Positions 7,548-15,314 of a DNA stretch of 26,719 nt are shown here, piece by piece. Position numbers and translations under genes: made by a program. This stretch comes from JABFXX01 sp964419605 (lineage in GTDB: Bacteria > Myxococcota_A > Polyangia > Haliangiales > Haliangiaceae), in the NCBI GenBank assembly GCA_964419605.1, contig CAYQQM010000071.1, positions 1 through 26,719 of the forward strand. Reading direction: 5' to 3'. Each line of letters opens with the position of its first letter. Position 1 is the stretch's first letter. The notes under the pieces were generated by a model that searched no databases, was not told the origin of the DNA, and saw nothing but the letters and a program-made list of their open reading frames with translations.

Positions 7548-9041
7548 ATGACAAACCGCCGATCGCGTCTCCATTACCCGTTTCTTTGCGCGGCAATCGC
7601 GCTAGGTCTGGCTTGCGGTGGTTGTTTTGCGCCGCCGGACGCCCTCGTTCCCGATGCAACGGCGTCGCTAGAAGGAGAAATTTCAAAGGAGCCGATTGAT
7701 CGCGACGATCTTCCGCCAAAATGCATTCCCAGCTGCATGGGTAAGTCGTGCGGCTCACCCAACGGATGCGGTGGGAGATGCCTAGGCGGATCCTGTCCAG
7801 CAGGTCTTACGTGTGGCGGTGGAGGTACACCCGGTGTCTGTGCATGTAGACCGAGCTGCGATGGCAAGTTGTGCGGCGAAGCTGACGGATGCGGTGGAAC
7901 GTGCAACGCGGGAACGTGTCCGGAAGGGCAGGGCTGCAGCATTTTTGCCCCTGGGCAGTGCGGGCCGATTCCGATTGGCCAAGGCGTTGAATGCTTCGTG
8001 TTTGGCGACGGCTACACCGCAATGGCAGGCCCGTCGCGGGCGATTTACTTTGCGCCCGACAGTCAGGCATGTATCCCCGACGGCACCGCGTCGGGCACCT
8101 GTCGCAAGTGGTGGGGGCGGTGCCGGACGACGGACGCAAGTCACACGCCCGTCACGTTTCGAGGCGGCGACGTGCCGTGGTGGAGCAACGGCATCATGTG
8201 GTCGGGTCCGAGCGACGCGATCTTTAGCAAGCACTATAGGTATTGGTTTGATCCGCCCAACTCCATGGCGTGCCTCCCCAATGGAACAAGCGCCGGGGAA
8301 TGCCACGAATACTTTGGCAACGGCCAAACACCGGATGGCCGTGCAGTGCGGTGTCGCTTGTTCGACGACGGCGGCGCATTCATGACCGCCTCGACCGATC
8401 GCATGCACGACATGGCGAACTCCAGGGTATGGGGAGCTGGGCTCGGGGGTGCAACCAGAAAGTGGTTCGGGGAGTGTTCGGTGGGGGGATGCGGCGACGG
8501 GATCTGCGATCCGAATGAATCGATAGGAAGCTGCTCGGATTGCACCTGTGGCAACGGGGTATGCGACGGATCCGAGACCGCTGACAGTTGCGCCGGGGAT
8601 TGTGTCCGCTGCGGTGACGGTGTGTGCAATGGCAGCGAGAACGCAAACAATTGCGCCGCAGATTGCACGCGGTGTGGCGACAACAAATGTACGGGCGGCG
8701 AGACCTGCGACAGCTGCAGTTCGGATTGCACGTGCCCAAAGACGTGCTCCGGCGCAGCTGCGAGCTCTAGCGCGCAGACGTTCGTCGTTTTTTGGGAAAC
8801 CGCGCAGGGATGTACCGGCTATTCGGCACTAGTGGCCAACGACTTCAACGAGGCAAAGGAGTGCGTGGGTCCGTATGTGACCGCGCACGACCTACCGCCG
8901 ATCGCCTACTGGTTTCACCTGACCGAACCCGGCTACTCGTGTCGCGACATAAAGATCATGGGATACAGCTCCGAAAACGCAGCGAGTTGTGCTCGGGCTA
9001 CGACCGGCTACAACTATCAGCTAGAAGGATCGTGCCCGTAA
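7548..9041 (+). CDS. Cys-rich secreted lipoprotein with myxobacterial-type Cys repeats
   Basis: A 497-residue exported protein. The N-terminus is a signal sequence ending in ALGLACGGC, with Cys at 23 and 26 as candidate lipidation sites; neither is a perfect lipobox. Two copies of a CxPxCxGKxCGxxDGCGG module follow (about 59-89 and 100-130). A middle region (about 148-310) holds related blocks that each end in a KW[WF]GxC element, plus GTSAGECHEYFGNGQ. Four CGDGxCxxxExxxxCxxDC-like repeats lie at about 315-395. A C-terminal domain (about 405-497) ends in YNYQLEGSCP. The many paired Cys imply disulfides outside the cytoplasm. These repeat types are common in Myxococcota surface proteins; function is unknown. 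It stands alone and overlaps the convergent antiporter gene by 21 nt. Confidence 0.85.
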   Translation: MTNRRSRLHYPFLCAAIALGLACGGCFAPPDALVPDATASLEGEISKEPIDRDDLPPKCIPSCMGKSCGSPNGCGGRCLGGSCPAGLTCGGGGTPGVCACRPSCDGKLCGEADGCGGTCNAGTCPEGQGCSIFAPGQCGPIPIGQGVECFVFGDGYTAMAGPSRAIYFAPDSQACIPDGTASGTCRKWWGRCRTTDASHTPVTFRGGDVPWWSNGIMWSGPSDAIFSKHYRYWFDPPNSMACLPNGTSAGECHEYFGNGQTPDGRAVRCRLFDDGGAFMTASTDRMHDMANSRVWGAGLGGATRKWFGECSVGGCGDGICDPNESIGSCSDCTCGNGVCDGSETADSCAGDCVRCGDGVCNGSENANNCAADCTRCGDNKCTGGETCDSCSSDCTCPKTCSGAAASSSAQTFVVFWETAQGCTGYSALVANDFNEAKECVGPYVTAHDLPPIAYWFHLTEPGYSCRDIKIMGYSSENAASCARATTGYNYQLEGSCP

Positions 9042-10322
9042 CGGAGCGCGGCGGCCGGCCTCGCCGCTGCGGATCAACATCGTGCGCAGAATGATCGGCG
9101 ATACGACTTCGTTAACCCCTACGACGCCGAAGATGATGGCGGCGGCGGGAGGGCCGAAGCTGGGAAACGTGTTTTGGACCAGAAGCGCGAGGGCGAGGGC
9201 GAGTCCCGACTGCGGCACGAGGCCCATCCACGCATATTTCGACACAACGGGTTCTGGTTTGGCGCGCGCGCTGGCGATCTTGGTGCCGACAAAAAAACAC
9301 GCGGCGCGGACAACGCAGAGGATCGCGACCGGCGTCAGCGATGCGTACAGCAGATCGAGATCGATCTTGCCGCCGGCTAGCGCAAAGAACACCAGAAACA
9401 CAGGCAGCTGCGCCCGGTCAAAATCTAGCAGCAGGTCGTGTGCGTCGGCGCGTGAGAAATTTTCGAGCCAAACTCCGGCGGCGAGCATGACGATCAGCGG
9501 ATCGAGGCCGATTCGCGGGCCGACTTCAGCAACCACCACGCAAACGACGACCGCGAACAGAGCGGCCCCTTTCTGAGCTAACCGCACGTAGTGGCCGAGC
9601 AGCATGCCAATGGCGACTCCGAACGCGATCGATCCGAGAAGTTGCCAGGTCACCGCTAGCGCAGTTTCGAGAACGTCGAGGCCTCCGCCGACCATCGCCC
9701 CAGTGATCGCTGCGGCTGCCGAGTACATCACAAGCACGACGAGGTCTGCGAACACGACTGAGCCGAGAATCACTTGGCTGAGCGGCCCTTCTGAGGCGGT
9801 CTCCGAAAGTAGCGCCATCACGACCGCAGGCGATTGCGCGGAGAGGGCCACTGCGATGCAAAAACAGACCGCCATGGACTGCTCCGGCGTCATCGCGTCG
9901 AAGAATCCGAGCCAAGGCCGCATCGCGTAGAGAGCGCCCGCGATGGCAAATTGCGCGCCGATGACCGCAAATACGGTCATGTTGCGCAGCATCGACATCG
10001 TCGGCTTCAGCCGCTGGAGGTTGAGTTCGCTCCCCGCTGTAAGTGCGATGATGCACGTCGCGACCCCGCTGACGATCTTCAAGGACGCCGACATCGGTGG
10101 CGTAACCAGCGACAGCACAAACGGACCCGAAATGACTCCGACCACCAGATAACCGGTCAACTTCGGCAACCCGAGGCGGCTGGCGATCTGTCCAGAGAAG
10201 TAGGCCGACAGCAGCAAATATCCGAATGCGAGTTCGGAGCCGCCGAGGCTGCTGCTGTCGCCAAAGCCCCGAATAGCGTGCATCATGCCGCCAACGGCGA
10301 GCAGCAACAGCAGCGGAATCAT
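9021..10322 (-). CDS. CPA2-type cation:proton antiporter (Na+/H+ exchanger family)
   Basis: A 433-residue membrane protein with about 11-12 hydrophobic segments, the usual size of the transport domain in this family; no TrkA-N tail is attached. The conserved TM pattern is visible: SGQIASRLGLPKLTGYLVVG near the N-terminus, then ALSAQSPAVVMALLSE and, about 15 residues on, GSVVFADLVVLVMY. The aspartate of FAD sits where the family has its DD or ND exchange residue. The start codon ATG overlaps the stop of the upstream antiporter gene by 4 nt, suggesting coupled translation and possibly a heteromeric unit. The ion is not predictable; Na+ or K+ are both possible. Its 3' end overlaps the lipoprotein gene. 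Confidence 0.88.
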   Translation of the reverse strand: MIPLLLLLAVGGMMHAIRGFGDSSSLGGSELAFGYLLLSAYFSGQIASRLGLPKLTGYLVVGVISGPFVLSLVTPPMSASLKIVSGVATCIIALTAGSELNLQRLKPTMSMLRNMTVFAVIGAQFAIAGALYAMRPWLGFFDAMTPEQSMAVCFCIAVALSAQSPAVVMALLSETASEGPLSQVILGSVVFADLVVLVMYSAAAAITGAMVGGGLDVLETALAVTWQLLGSIAFGVAIGMLLGHYVRLAQKGAALFAVVVCVVVAEVGPRIGLDPLIVMLAAGVWLENFSRADAHDLLLDFDRAQLPVFLVFFALAGGKIDLDLLYASLTPVAILCVVRAACFFVGTKIASARAKPEPVVSKYAWMGLVPQSGLALALALLVQNTFPSFGPPAAAIIFGVVGVNEVVSPIILRTMLIRSGEAGRRAPLRARSF

Positions 10323-12124
10323 GTCGGGGATCCTGGATCGGCAGGAGGGGGGATGGCCGGGGGGGGCCCACTGGCCGCGCGGAGGCGATCGCTAATTCGG
10401 CGCGGCCGATTGGCGATCTCGCTGCGCTGGATCACGAGTTCGGTGACGATCGAACCACCGATCACCAACGTGACAAACCACGGCAAGCCGCTCGTGCGGT
10501 CGAGTTGATCGATGCTGATCACGAGTGCGATCGACAGCGCGGACATCGGCGTGATGAGATTGCGTCGGTCGGCATAACCGCTCGGGAGCTGTGCACCCAC
10601 ACCGACTTTCGACGCCATCACGCCAACCCATTTGCCAAACGCCCGACCGCCGACAAAGATCGGAACAAACGCCCAGCCGCGCCAATCGCCGATTTTCCAC
10701 CACGCCCCGGCGACAATTAGAAACATTAGGTGCACCGCGCGCTCGAGGTGGCTCAAAATTCGAAATACGTTGTCCCGCTGCTCGTTGGGAAAGTTGGTTA
10801 CCAATACGCCCGCGACGAAGCAGATCACGATCGGGGATAGATGCAAGTAACCGGCGAGGCCCGAGGCGAATGCGATGCCGCCTAACACGATCGCCAAGAA
10901 CTCTGGGTCGGATACCGGGACTCGGATCATCGCGAAGATGAGTACGCCGACTGCCACACCGAGTCCGAGCGAAATGAAGATCCACGCTGGGTCGGGCAAT
11001 TGCCATACGGAGGAAGTTTGGGTGCGAAAGAACGATGTAACGATGAGGAGGCCGACGATGCTGACCAATTCGTCGAGTTGGCCGAGAAGGACGTCGACGC
11101 CGCGGCCCTCTCTCCAGGCGCGATTGGCCAGGCCGCGGAACTTGCGGGGCGCGGTCATCGCAGCAGCCGTGCCCATCAACACCACTTCCCGCCATAGCGC
11201 GGGGTCGTTGACCGATCCGCCGAAGGCGATCATCAGTCCGCCGCAGCCAGCGGCGACGACGCTGAACGGGCCTAGGGCTTCTACGAGCACGAGATACGCA
11301 GTTCCCGCCGGAACTCGGTCGAGTACGCGAATATCGAGTTGCGCGCCGATGATAAATCCCAACCATCCGAGCCCAAAGTGCAGTACCGGGTACAGTTTTT
11401 CGATCACGTCGTCAGTGAGAACGCCCGCGAACGACGAACTGGCAATCCAACCCAGCATCACAAACGGAAGTCCGGCGGTGATGACACCGACGATGCCAAT
11501 GCGTTCCTGGAATCGCACCACGCGGCGGTGACCGCCGAGGTAGGCGAGAACGACGAGCGCGGTCAGTCCGAGGATGACTTTGATCGCGTAAACGGTGTTT
11601 TCTCGCGTTGAAGAACTGCGCGCACTCGTGGGGCTTGTCGCCGGCATCTGTGCTGCAACGTTTGCGACAACCTGCGCCACGGATGTCCGCAACGGAGCCG
11701 GAGCTGTAGCGGCAGCCGGAGCCGGAGCCGATGCCGATGCCGATGCCGATGCCGATGCCGTTGCCGGAGCCGTTGCCGTTGCCGATGCCGTTGCCGTTGC
11801 CGATGCCGTTGCCGCAGCCGTTGCCGCAGCCGGAGCCGCTGCCGGAGCCGTTGCCGTTGCCGGAGCCGCAGCCGGAGCTGTTGCCGGAGCCGCAGCGGGA
11901 GCCGGAGCCGTTGCCGGAGCCGCAGCGGGAGCCGGAGCCGTTGCCGGAGCCGGAGCCGCAGCCGGAGCAGCAGCCGATGCCGGAGCCGATGCCGATGCCG
12001 CATCCGGAGCTGTGTCTGATGCCGGAGCCGAAATAGACATCGCCGCAACAACGGTCGCGATGGCTAGCGAAAGCACGATCGCTCCTCGACGTGGGATTCG
12101 ATGGCTGGAGGAATGGCTCGACAT
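10319..12124 (-). CDS. Cation:proton antiporter-like membrane protein with long Ala/Pro/Thr/Ser N-terminal tract
   Basis: A 601-residue protein from ATG 12124. A longer reading from TTG 12181 (620 residues) would overlap the upstream gene and was not preferred. After a basic start and one hydrophobic segment (GAIVLSLAIATVVAAMSISA) comes about 110 residues of alternating Ala with Pro, Thr, Ser or Ala. A multi-span transport-like domain follows at about 185-575 (VLAYLGGHRRVVRFQERIGI, FGLGWLGFIIGAQLD, LGQLDELVSIVGLLI, LHLSPIVICFVAGVLVTNFP). The tract should be periplasmic if the first segment is a signal or anchor. A basic, Pro-rich tail closes the protein. It overlaps the second antiporter by 4 nt. 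The D in GQLDELVS may serve as the exchange residue. It is more divergent than its partner, so a regulatory role is possible. Confidence 0.75.
   Translation of the reverse strand: MSSHSSSHRIPRRGAIVLSLAIATVVAAMSISAPASDTAPDAASASAPASAAAPAAAPAPATAPAPAAAPATAPAPAAAPATAPAAAPATATAPAAAPAAATAAATASATATASATATAPATASASASASASAPAPAAATAPAPLRTSVAQVVANVAAQMPATSPTSARSSSTRENTVYAIKVILGLTALVVLAYLGGHRRVVRFQERIGIVGVITAGLPFVMLGWIASSSFAGVLTDDVIEKLYPVLHFGLGWLGFIIGAQLDIRVLDRVPAGTAYLVLVEALGPFSVVAAGCGGLMIAFGGSVNDPALWREVVLMGTAAAMTAPRKFRGLANRAWREGRGVDVLLGQLDELVSIVGLLIVTSFFRTQTSSVWQLPDPAWIFISLGLGVAVGVLIFAMIRVPVSDPEFLAIVLGGIAFASGLAGYLHLSPIVICFVAGVLVTNFPNEQRDNVFRILSHLERAVHLMFLIVAGAWWKIGDWRGWAFVPIFVGGRAFGKWVGVMASKVGVGAQLPSGYADRRNLITPMSALSIALVISIDQLDRTSGLPWFVTLVIGGSIVTELVIQRSEIANRPRRISDRLRAASGPPPAIPPPADPGSPT
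11697..12033. repeat. Hexanucleotide tandem repeat inside antiporter gene
   Basis: About 330 bp of imperfect 6-bp units, GCCGNT/GCCGGA/GCCGCA on the plus strand, equal to GC(A/T)NCG codon pairs on the coding minus strand. Each unit encodes Ala plus Ser, Thr, Pro or Ala. There are roughly 55 units. Local runs of identical units (GATGCC x5 near 11730-11760; a repeated 30-bp block near 11885-11945) point to slippage or unequal exchange. Because the unit is 6 bp, gain or loss keeps the reading frame. Several frames on both strands stay open here as a by-product. Confidence 0.93.
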
Positions 12125-12143
12125 CGCGGATGCAGACCTTCTG

Positions 12144-13016
12144 TTACGCTTCGAGCCCCGCGATGATCGCTCGCTCTCCAACCACGCAGAATCGCCCCTC
12201 CGGGGTTTGGGCGACAGTTCCGAGCGCGATTTCTGGATCGTGGGTAAAAAATAATCGACCTTGACGCACCAGCAGATCGTTCAATAGTGCGGCCTTCTCA
12301 TCGATCAGCAGTTCTGGGAAGCGGTCGTAGCCCATGGTGATCGGCACGTGAACCCACGCAACGCCGGGGATCAAGTCCGCTGCGAACACGACGGGACCGT
12401 TGGGCATCGCAATCTCGCACAGTAGGAGGCCGGGGGTGTGCCCAACGCTGCGGTGAAAACGGTACCCGTCACCGAGGCGCGCCGAGCGGTCGCTCGTTAC
12501 TAGCTCAAGGCGCCCGGTCGCGGCGATGAGCTCTGTGAGCCCCGGGATGAACGATGCCGCATCGCGAGCGTGTGGGTGCGTTGCTCTCTCCCACGCTTGG
12601 TCACTCACGACGTAGGCCGCATTGGGAAATACCAACGCGGGTTGGACCCCATACGCGGTCAGCACACCCCCCGCATGATCAAAGTGCAGATGCGACAACA
12701 CGACGACATCTATCTGATGCGGCGACACGCCAACGGCGGCCAACGATTGGAGCAGGACATGTTCCGGCTCCGTAACGCCATATCGCTCGCGGAGAGTTGG
12801 GGAGAAGAAGGCTCCAATGCCGGCCTCAAGCAGGATGTTGCGGGCGCCATCCCGCACCAGCAGACACCGGCATGCCAGCGGAATGCGGTTCCGGCCGTCT
12901 GGTGTAACCCATCGTTCCCAAAGGGCTTTGGGTGCGTTGCCAAACATGGCGCCACCGTCTAGGCGCTGCGAGTTCCCCAGAACGGAGGTAAGACTGGGCA
13001 CGCCGCTACTTACCAC
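12144..13016 (-). CDS. MBL-fold metallo-hydrolase (YtnP-like group)
   Basis: A 290-residue metallo-beta-lactamase-fold hydrolase. The zinc motif HLHFDHAGG lies at 109-117, with later metal ligands suggested by VGHTPG, FAADLIPG and FFTHDPE. The N-terminal RLDGGAMFGNAPKALW followed by NRIPLACRCLLVR is typical of the YtnP-like branch, which includes lactonases; the actual substrate cannot be told. No ATG is available at the right place. GTG at 13016 was chosen because an in-frame stop lies shortly upstream and the expected family N-terminus is then complete. GTG at 13001 is an alternative. It is divergent from the sulfur operon (89 nt apart) and 19 nt upstream of the antiporter pair, so it may be co-transcribed with them. 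Confidence 0.88.
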   Translation of the reverse strand: MVSSGVPSLTSVLGNSQRLDGGAMFGNAPKALWERWVTPDGRNRIPLACRCLLVRDGARNILLEAGIGAFFSPTLRERYGVTEPEHVLLQSLAAVGVSPHQIDVVVLSHLHFDHAGGVLTAYGVQPALVFPNAAYVVSDQAWERATHPHARDAASFIPGLTELIAATGRLELVTSDRSARLGDGYRFHRSVGHTPGLLLCEIAMPNGPVVFAADLIPGVAWVHVPITMGYDRFPELLIDEKAALLNDLLVRQGRLFFTHDPEIALGTVAQTPEGRFCVVGERAIIAGLEA

Positions 13017-13039
13017 GTTGGCGGGGGGCCTAGCTTGCG

Positions 13040-13097
13040 TCCGTTATAGTTGACAGCTCCTCCGTTAGGAGCTATGACCATATCCGTTATGGCGGAT
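13040..13097 (+). promoter_or_regulatory. Promoter and palindromic operator of the sulfur-assimilation operon
   Basis: TTGACA (13050-13055) and TATGAC (13073-13078) are 17 nt apart, a good sigma-70 arrangement 28 nt before the first start codon. A perfect palindrome, AGCTCCT-CCGTT-AGGAGCT (13055-13073), fills the spacer exactly, a classic repressor position. TCCGTTA occurs three times at 13040, 13061 and 13083, that is every 21-22 bp on one face of the helix. The third lies in another short inverted repeat, ATCCG-TTATGG-CGGAT (13082-13097). No regulator gene is adjacent, so the binding protein is unknown. Confidence 0.62.
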
Positions 13098-13105
13098 GGG
13101 TTGAA

Positions 13106-13981
13106 ATGACGATCGAGACACTGATTGTCCTCGCGCTCACCAGCCTCGGCGCTGCGACGGTAAACGGCGCGATCGGCTATGGCTATTCGTCGATTTCGGT
13201 CCCCATCGCACTGCTGGTGGTCGCCGGGCGCGTGCTCAATCCGGCGCTGGTCGTGGTTGAGGTCGGGATCAACTTGTATGCGTTGTGGTGGAACCGCGGC
13301 GCTGCGCGAGGCGTGCTTCCCCGCGTCAAGCCGCTGGCACTGGGCCTGGTTCCCGGAGTGATCGTTGGCGCGCTCCTTCTCGGATATATTGCGACCTCCA
13401 GCGCCAAACTGATCGCGTATCTGGTGTTGCTGCCACTGATCATCATCCAAGCATCCGGCCGACGTTGGCCCATTCGCCGCGAAAGATCTGCGGCTGTCCC
13501 CCTCGGTGCCGGCGTGGGCGTGTTGTACGGGCTTACAACCATCTCCGGGCCGCCCCTAGCGCTGTTTTGGAACAACCAAGGTCTTGCTAAAGATGAGTTT
13601 AAGGTTGCCCTCGCTGTCGTGCGCACGATCGAGTCGGTTTGCGCGCTGATCGTGTACGCTGCGCTTGGCCTGCTGACGGTAGAGAGTGTTGGCATCTTGC
13701 CGTGGATCGTTCCCGGCGTCGTCGTCGGCTTTCCGGTCGGCCACTGGCTGATCCGCAAGGTTGGAGCAGAAACCTTTCGCCGGGTATGCATGAGTGTCGA
13801 TGCTTATCTGGTGTCATTTGGCCTCGCCCGCGTTTTGATCGGCTTTGGCGTTGTTCCGGTAGTTGCGTACCAGTTGGTGGTCGCTACGGCGATGCTCGAT
13901 GCCGGCCTGCTGTGGTCGTTTTTTGTGCGTCGATCCGTGACAGCGAAACCACCGCCGAGTCGGCTAGAGTTAACGGCGTGA
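13106..13981 (+). CDS. TSUP (TauE/SafE) family permease
   Basis: A 291-residue membrane protein of the sulfite-exporter TauE/SafE (TSUP) family, with about eight hydrophobic segments. The first family half-repeat opens with ALTSLGAATVNGAIGYGYSS and the second with GAGVGVLYGLTTISGPPLAL. These Gly-rich N-terminal segments with the (G)xxGxGxG-like turn are the hallmark of the family. It is the first gene of the sulfur operon, so sulfate uptake, or sulfite export to avoid toxicity, is the likely job. The ATG at 13106 has only a weak GGATGGG upstream. Its stop overlaps the CysH GTG start (GTGA). Confidence 0.87.
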   Translation: MTIETLIVLALTSLGAATVNGAIGYGYSSISVPIALLVVAGRVLNPALVVVEVGINLYALWWNRGAARGVLPRVKPLALGLVPGVIVGALLLGYIATSSAKLIAYLVLLPLIIIQASGRRWPIRRERSAAVPLGAGVGVLYGLTTISGPPLALFWNNQGLAKDEFKVALAVVRTIESVCALIVYAALGLLTVESVGILPWIVPGVVVGFPVGHWLIRKVGAETFRRVCMSVDAYLVSFGLARVLIGFGVVPVVAYQLVVATAMLDAGLLWSFFVRRSVTAKPPPSRLELTA

Positions 13982-14751
13982 CCGCTCCGACTGCCCATAG
14001 CTCGGAATCGGTAACCTCTAGGCATGCGCTCGCGATGCCGCCGTTCGATGTGGTGCGCGCGTCGCAAGAACTAGAAGGTCGGTCGCCCGCGCAGATTCTC
14101 CGCTGGGCAACCCAACATGCCGGACCGCGAATCGCGTTCGTCACCGGGCTTGGTGTCGAAGGATGCGTGCTGATCGACGTGATCGCGCGCGCCAAGCTGC
14201 CGATCGATCTATTTACCCTCGATACTGGGTTGCTGTTCGATGAAACCTACGAGCTGTGGCGCCGGCTAGAAACGATCTACCGCGTTTCGATCCGCGGTTT
14301 GCGACCCGCGCAAACCCTCGAAGAACAAGCGACTCAGTTTGGCCCAGCTCTGTGGGAGCGCGATCCCGATCGGTGCTGCGAGCAGCGCAAGGTGATTTCG
14401 GTCCGCCGCACGCTCGCGCGTTTTGACTCGTGGGTAACTCCGATTCGTCGCGACCAAACTCCCGAGCGGGGCAGCGCCCAAATCGTGGAAATGGATCGCG
14501 CGTTTCACCTCGTGAAGATCAATCCACTGGTCGCGTGGAGTCACGAGGACGTGTGGGCGCACGTGTTTGCAAACGACGTCCCGATCAATCCGCTACATCA
14601 CAAAGGATATCCGTCGATCGGATGCAAGCCGTGCACCTCAGCGATTGTTCGCGGTGAGGAGTTGCGCGCTGGGCGGTGGCGGAATTGGGAAAAGCGCGAG
14701 TGCGGGTTGCACGTAGCGCCCGCGAGGGCCCGCAAAGGCGACAACGCATGA
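13978..14751 (+). CDS. cysH: Assimilatory adenylyl-sulfate (APS) reductase, [4Fe-4S] type
   Basis: Reduces APS to sulfite and AMP with thioredoxin as donor. It has 257 residues from GTG 13978, which overlaps the permease stop by 4 nt; ATG at 14035 (238 residues) is an alternative. The substrate loop region has FTLDTGLLFDETYELW (about 79-94). C133-C134 (DRCCEQRKV) and C216/C219 (SIGCKPCT) form the Cys pattern of the iron-sulfur APS reductases rather than PAPS reductases of the enterobacterial type. The catalytic C-terminal ECGLH is present (C242). The N-terminal ~30 residues are not conserved-looking. The stop overlaps the next start (ATGA). ATP sulfurylase, needed to make APS, is not in the window. 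Confidence 0.93.
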   Translation: MTAPTAHSSESVTSRHALAMPPFDVVRASQELEGRSPAQILRWATQHAGPRIAFVTGLGVEGCVLIDVIARAKLPIDLFTLDTGLLFDETYELWRRLETIYRVSIRGLRPAQTLEEQATQFGPALWERDPDRCCEQRKVISVRRTLARFDSWVTPIRRDQTPERGSAQIVEMDRAFHLVKINPLVAWSHEDVWAHVFANDVPINPLHHKGYPSIGCKPCTSAIVRGEELRAGRWRNWEKRECGLHVAPARARKGDNA

Positions 14752-15314
14752 CCGCGCTTTATCCCGTGTTCCTCAAGCTGGAAGGCATGCCCGTGGTGAT
14801 CGTTGGCGGTGGTGAGGTGGCTGCGGCAAAGCTGGATGGCGTGATCGCAGCCGGAGGCAGTGTCACTGTAGTTGCGCCGCAGGTCGTGGCAAAAATTCGC
14901 GATCGCGCGACGGTGATTGAGGCTGAGTTTGAGCCAGCGCACCTCGATGGTGCGCGCTGGGTCATCGCCGCTGCAACGCCCCAGGTGAACCGTCAAGTTG
15001 CAGCGGCGGCTGCTGCGCGTGGCCTGTTTGTCAATGCGGTCGACGACCCGGAGGTGGCCACCGCCTATTTGGGCGGTGTGGTACGGCGCGGCGCCGTCGA
15101 AATTGCGGTCTCGACTCGCGGCCTGGCACCGGCGTTGGCGGGGCTGCTCCGCGAAGCGCTGGAGGCGGTTCTTCCTGAAGACATCGACAAATGGGTCGAC
15201 GTTGCCCTCGCGGCTCGCACCGACTGGAAGCGCGCTGGCGTACCGATGCCGGAGCGGCGACCTCTGCTGCTGCGCGCTCTCGAGCGAATTTACCACCCCA
15301 CGGTGTCTCCATGA
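14748..15314 (+). CDS. Precorrin-2 dehydrogenase / sirohydrochlorin ferrochelatase family (CysG N-domain, Met8p-like)
   Basis: A 188-residue NAD-dependent dehydrogenase that oxidises precorrin-2 to sirohydrochlorin for sirohaem synthesis; Met8p-type members also insert iron. The family N-terminus YPVFLKLEGMPVVIVGGGEV starts the Rossmann fold (GGGEVAAAK, about 19-27), followed by FVNAVDDPEVATAYLGGVV with the conserved Asp, and AVSTRGLAPALAGLLRE. ATG 14748 overlaps the cysH stop by 4 nt and was chosen over upstream codons within cysH. Its own stop overlaps the methyltransferase start. In enterobacteria this domain is fused to the methyltransferase as CysG; here the two are separate adjacent genes. 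Confidence 0.9.
   Translation: MTALYPVFLKLEGMPVVIVGGGEVAAAKLDGVIAAGGSVTVVAPQVVAKIRDRATVIEAEFEPAHLDGARWVIAAATPQVNRQVAAAAAARGLFVNAVDDPEVATAYLGGVVRRGAVEIAVSTRGLAPALAGLLREALEAVLPEDIDKWVDVALAARTDWKRAGVPMPERRPLLLRALERIYHPTVSP

Noticed and set aside
11595..12254. Long plus-strand frame opposite the antiporter repeat
   Set aside because: It is kept open by the hexanucleotide repeat, encodes only Ala/Gly/Val/Asp low complexity, and lies antisense to a recognisable transporter.
13639..13977. N-terminal extension of the cysH frame inside the permease gene
   Set aside because: The extension overlaps a clear TSUP gene, has no family similarity, and a GTG start at the stop-start overlap fits the rest of the operon.
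14676..14747. Upstream extension of the precorrin-2 dehydrogenase frame
   Set aside because: It lies within cysH; the ATG at 14748 gives the complete conserved family N-terminus.
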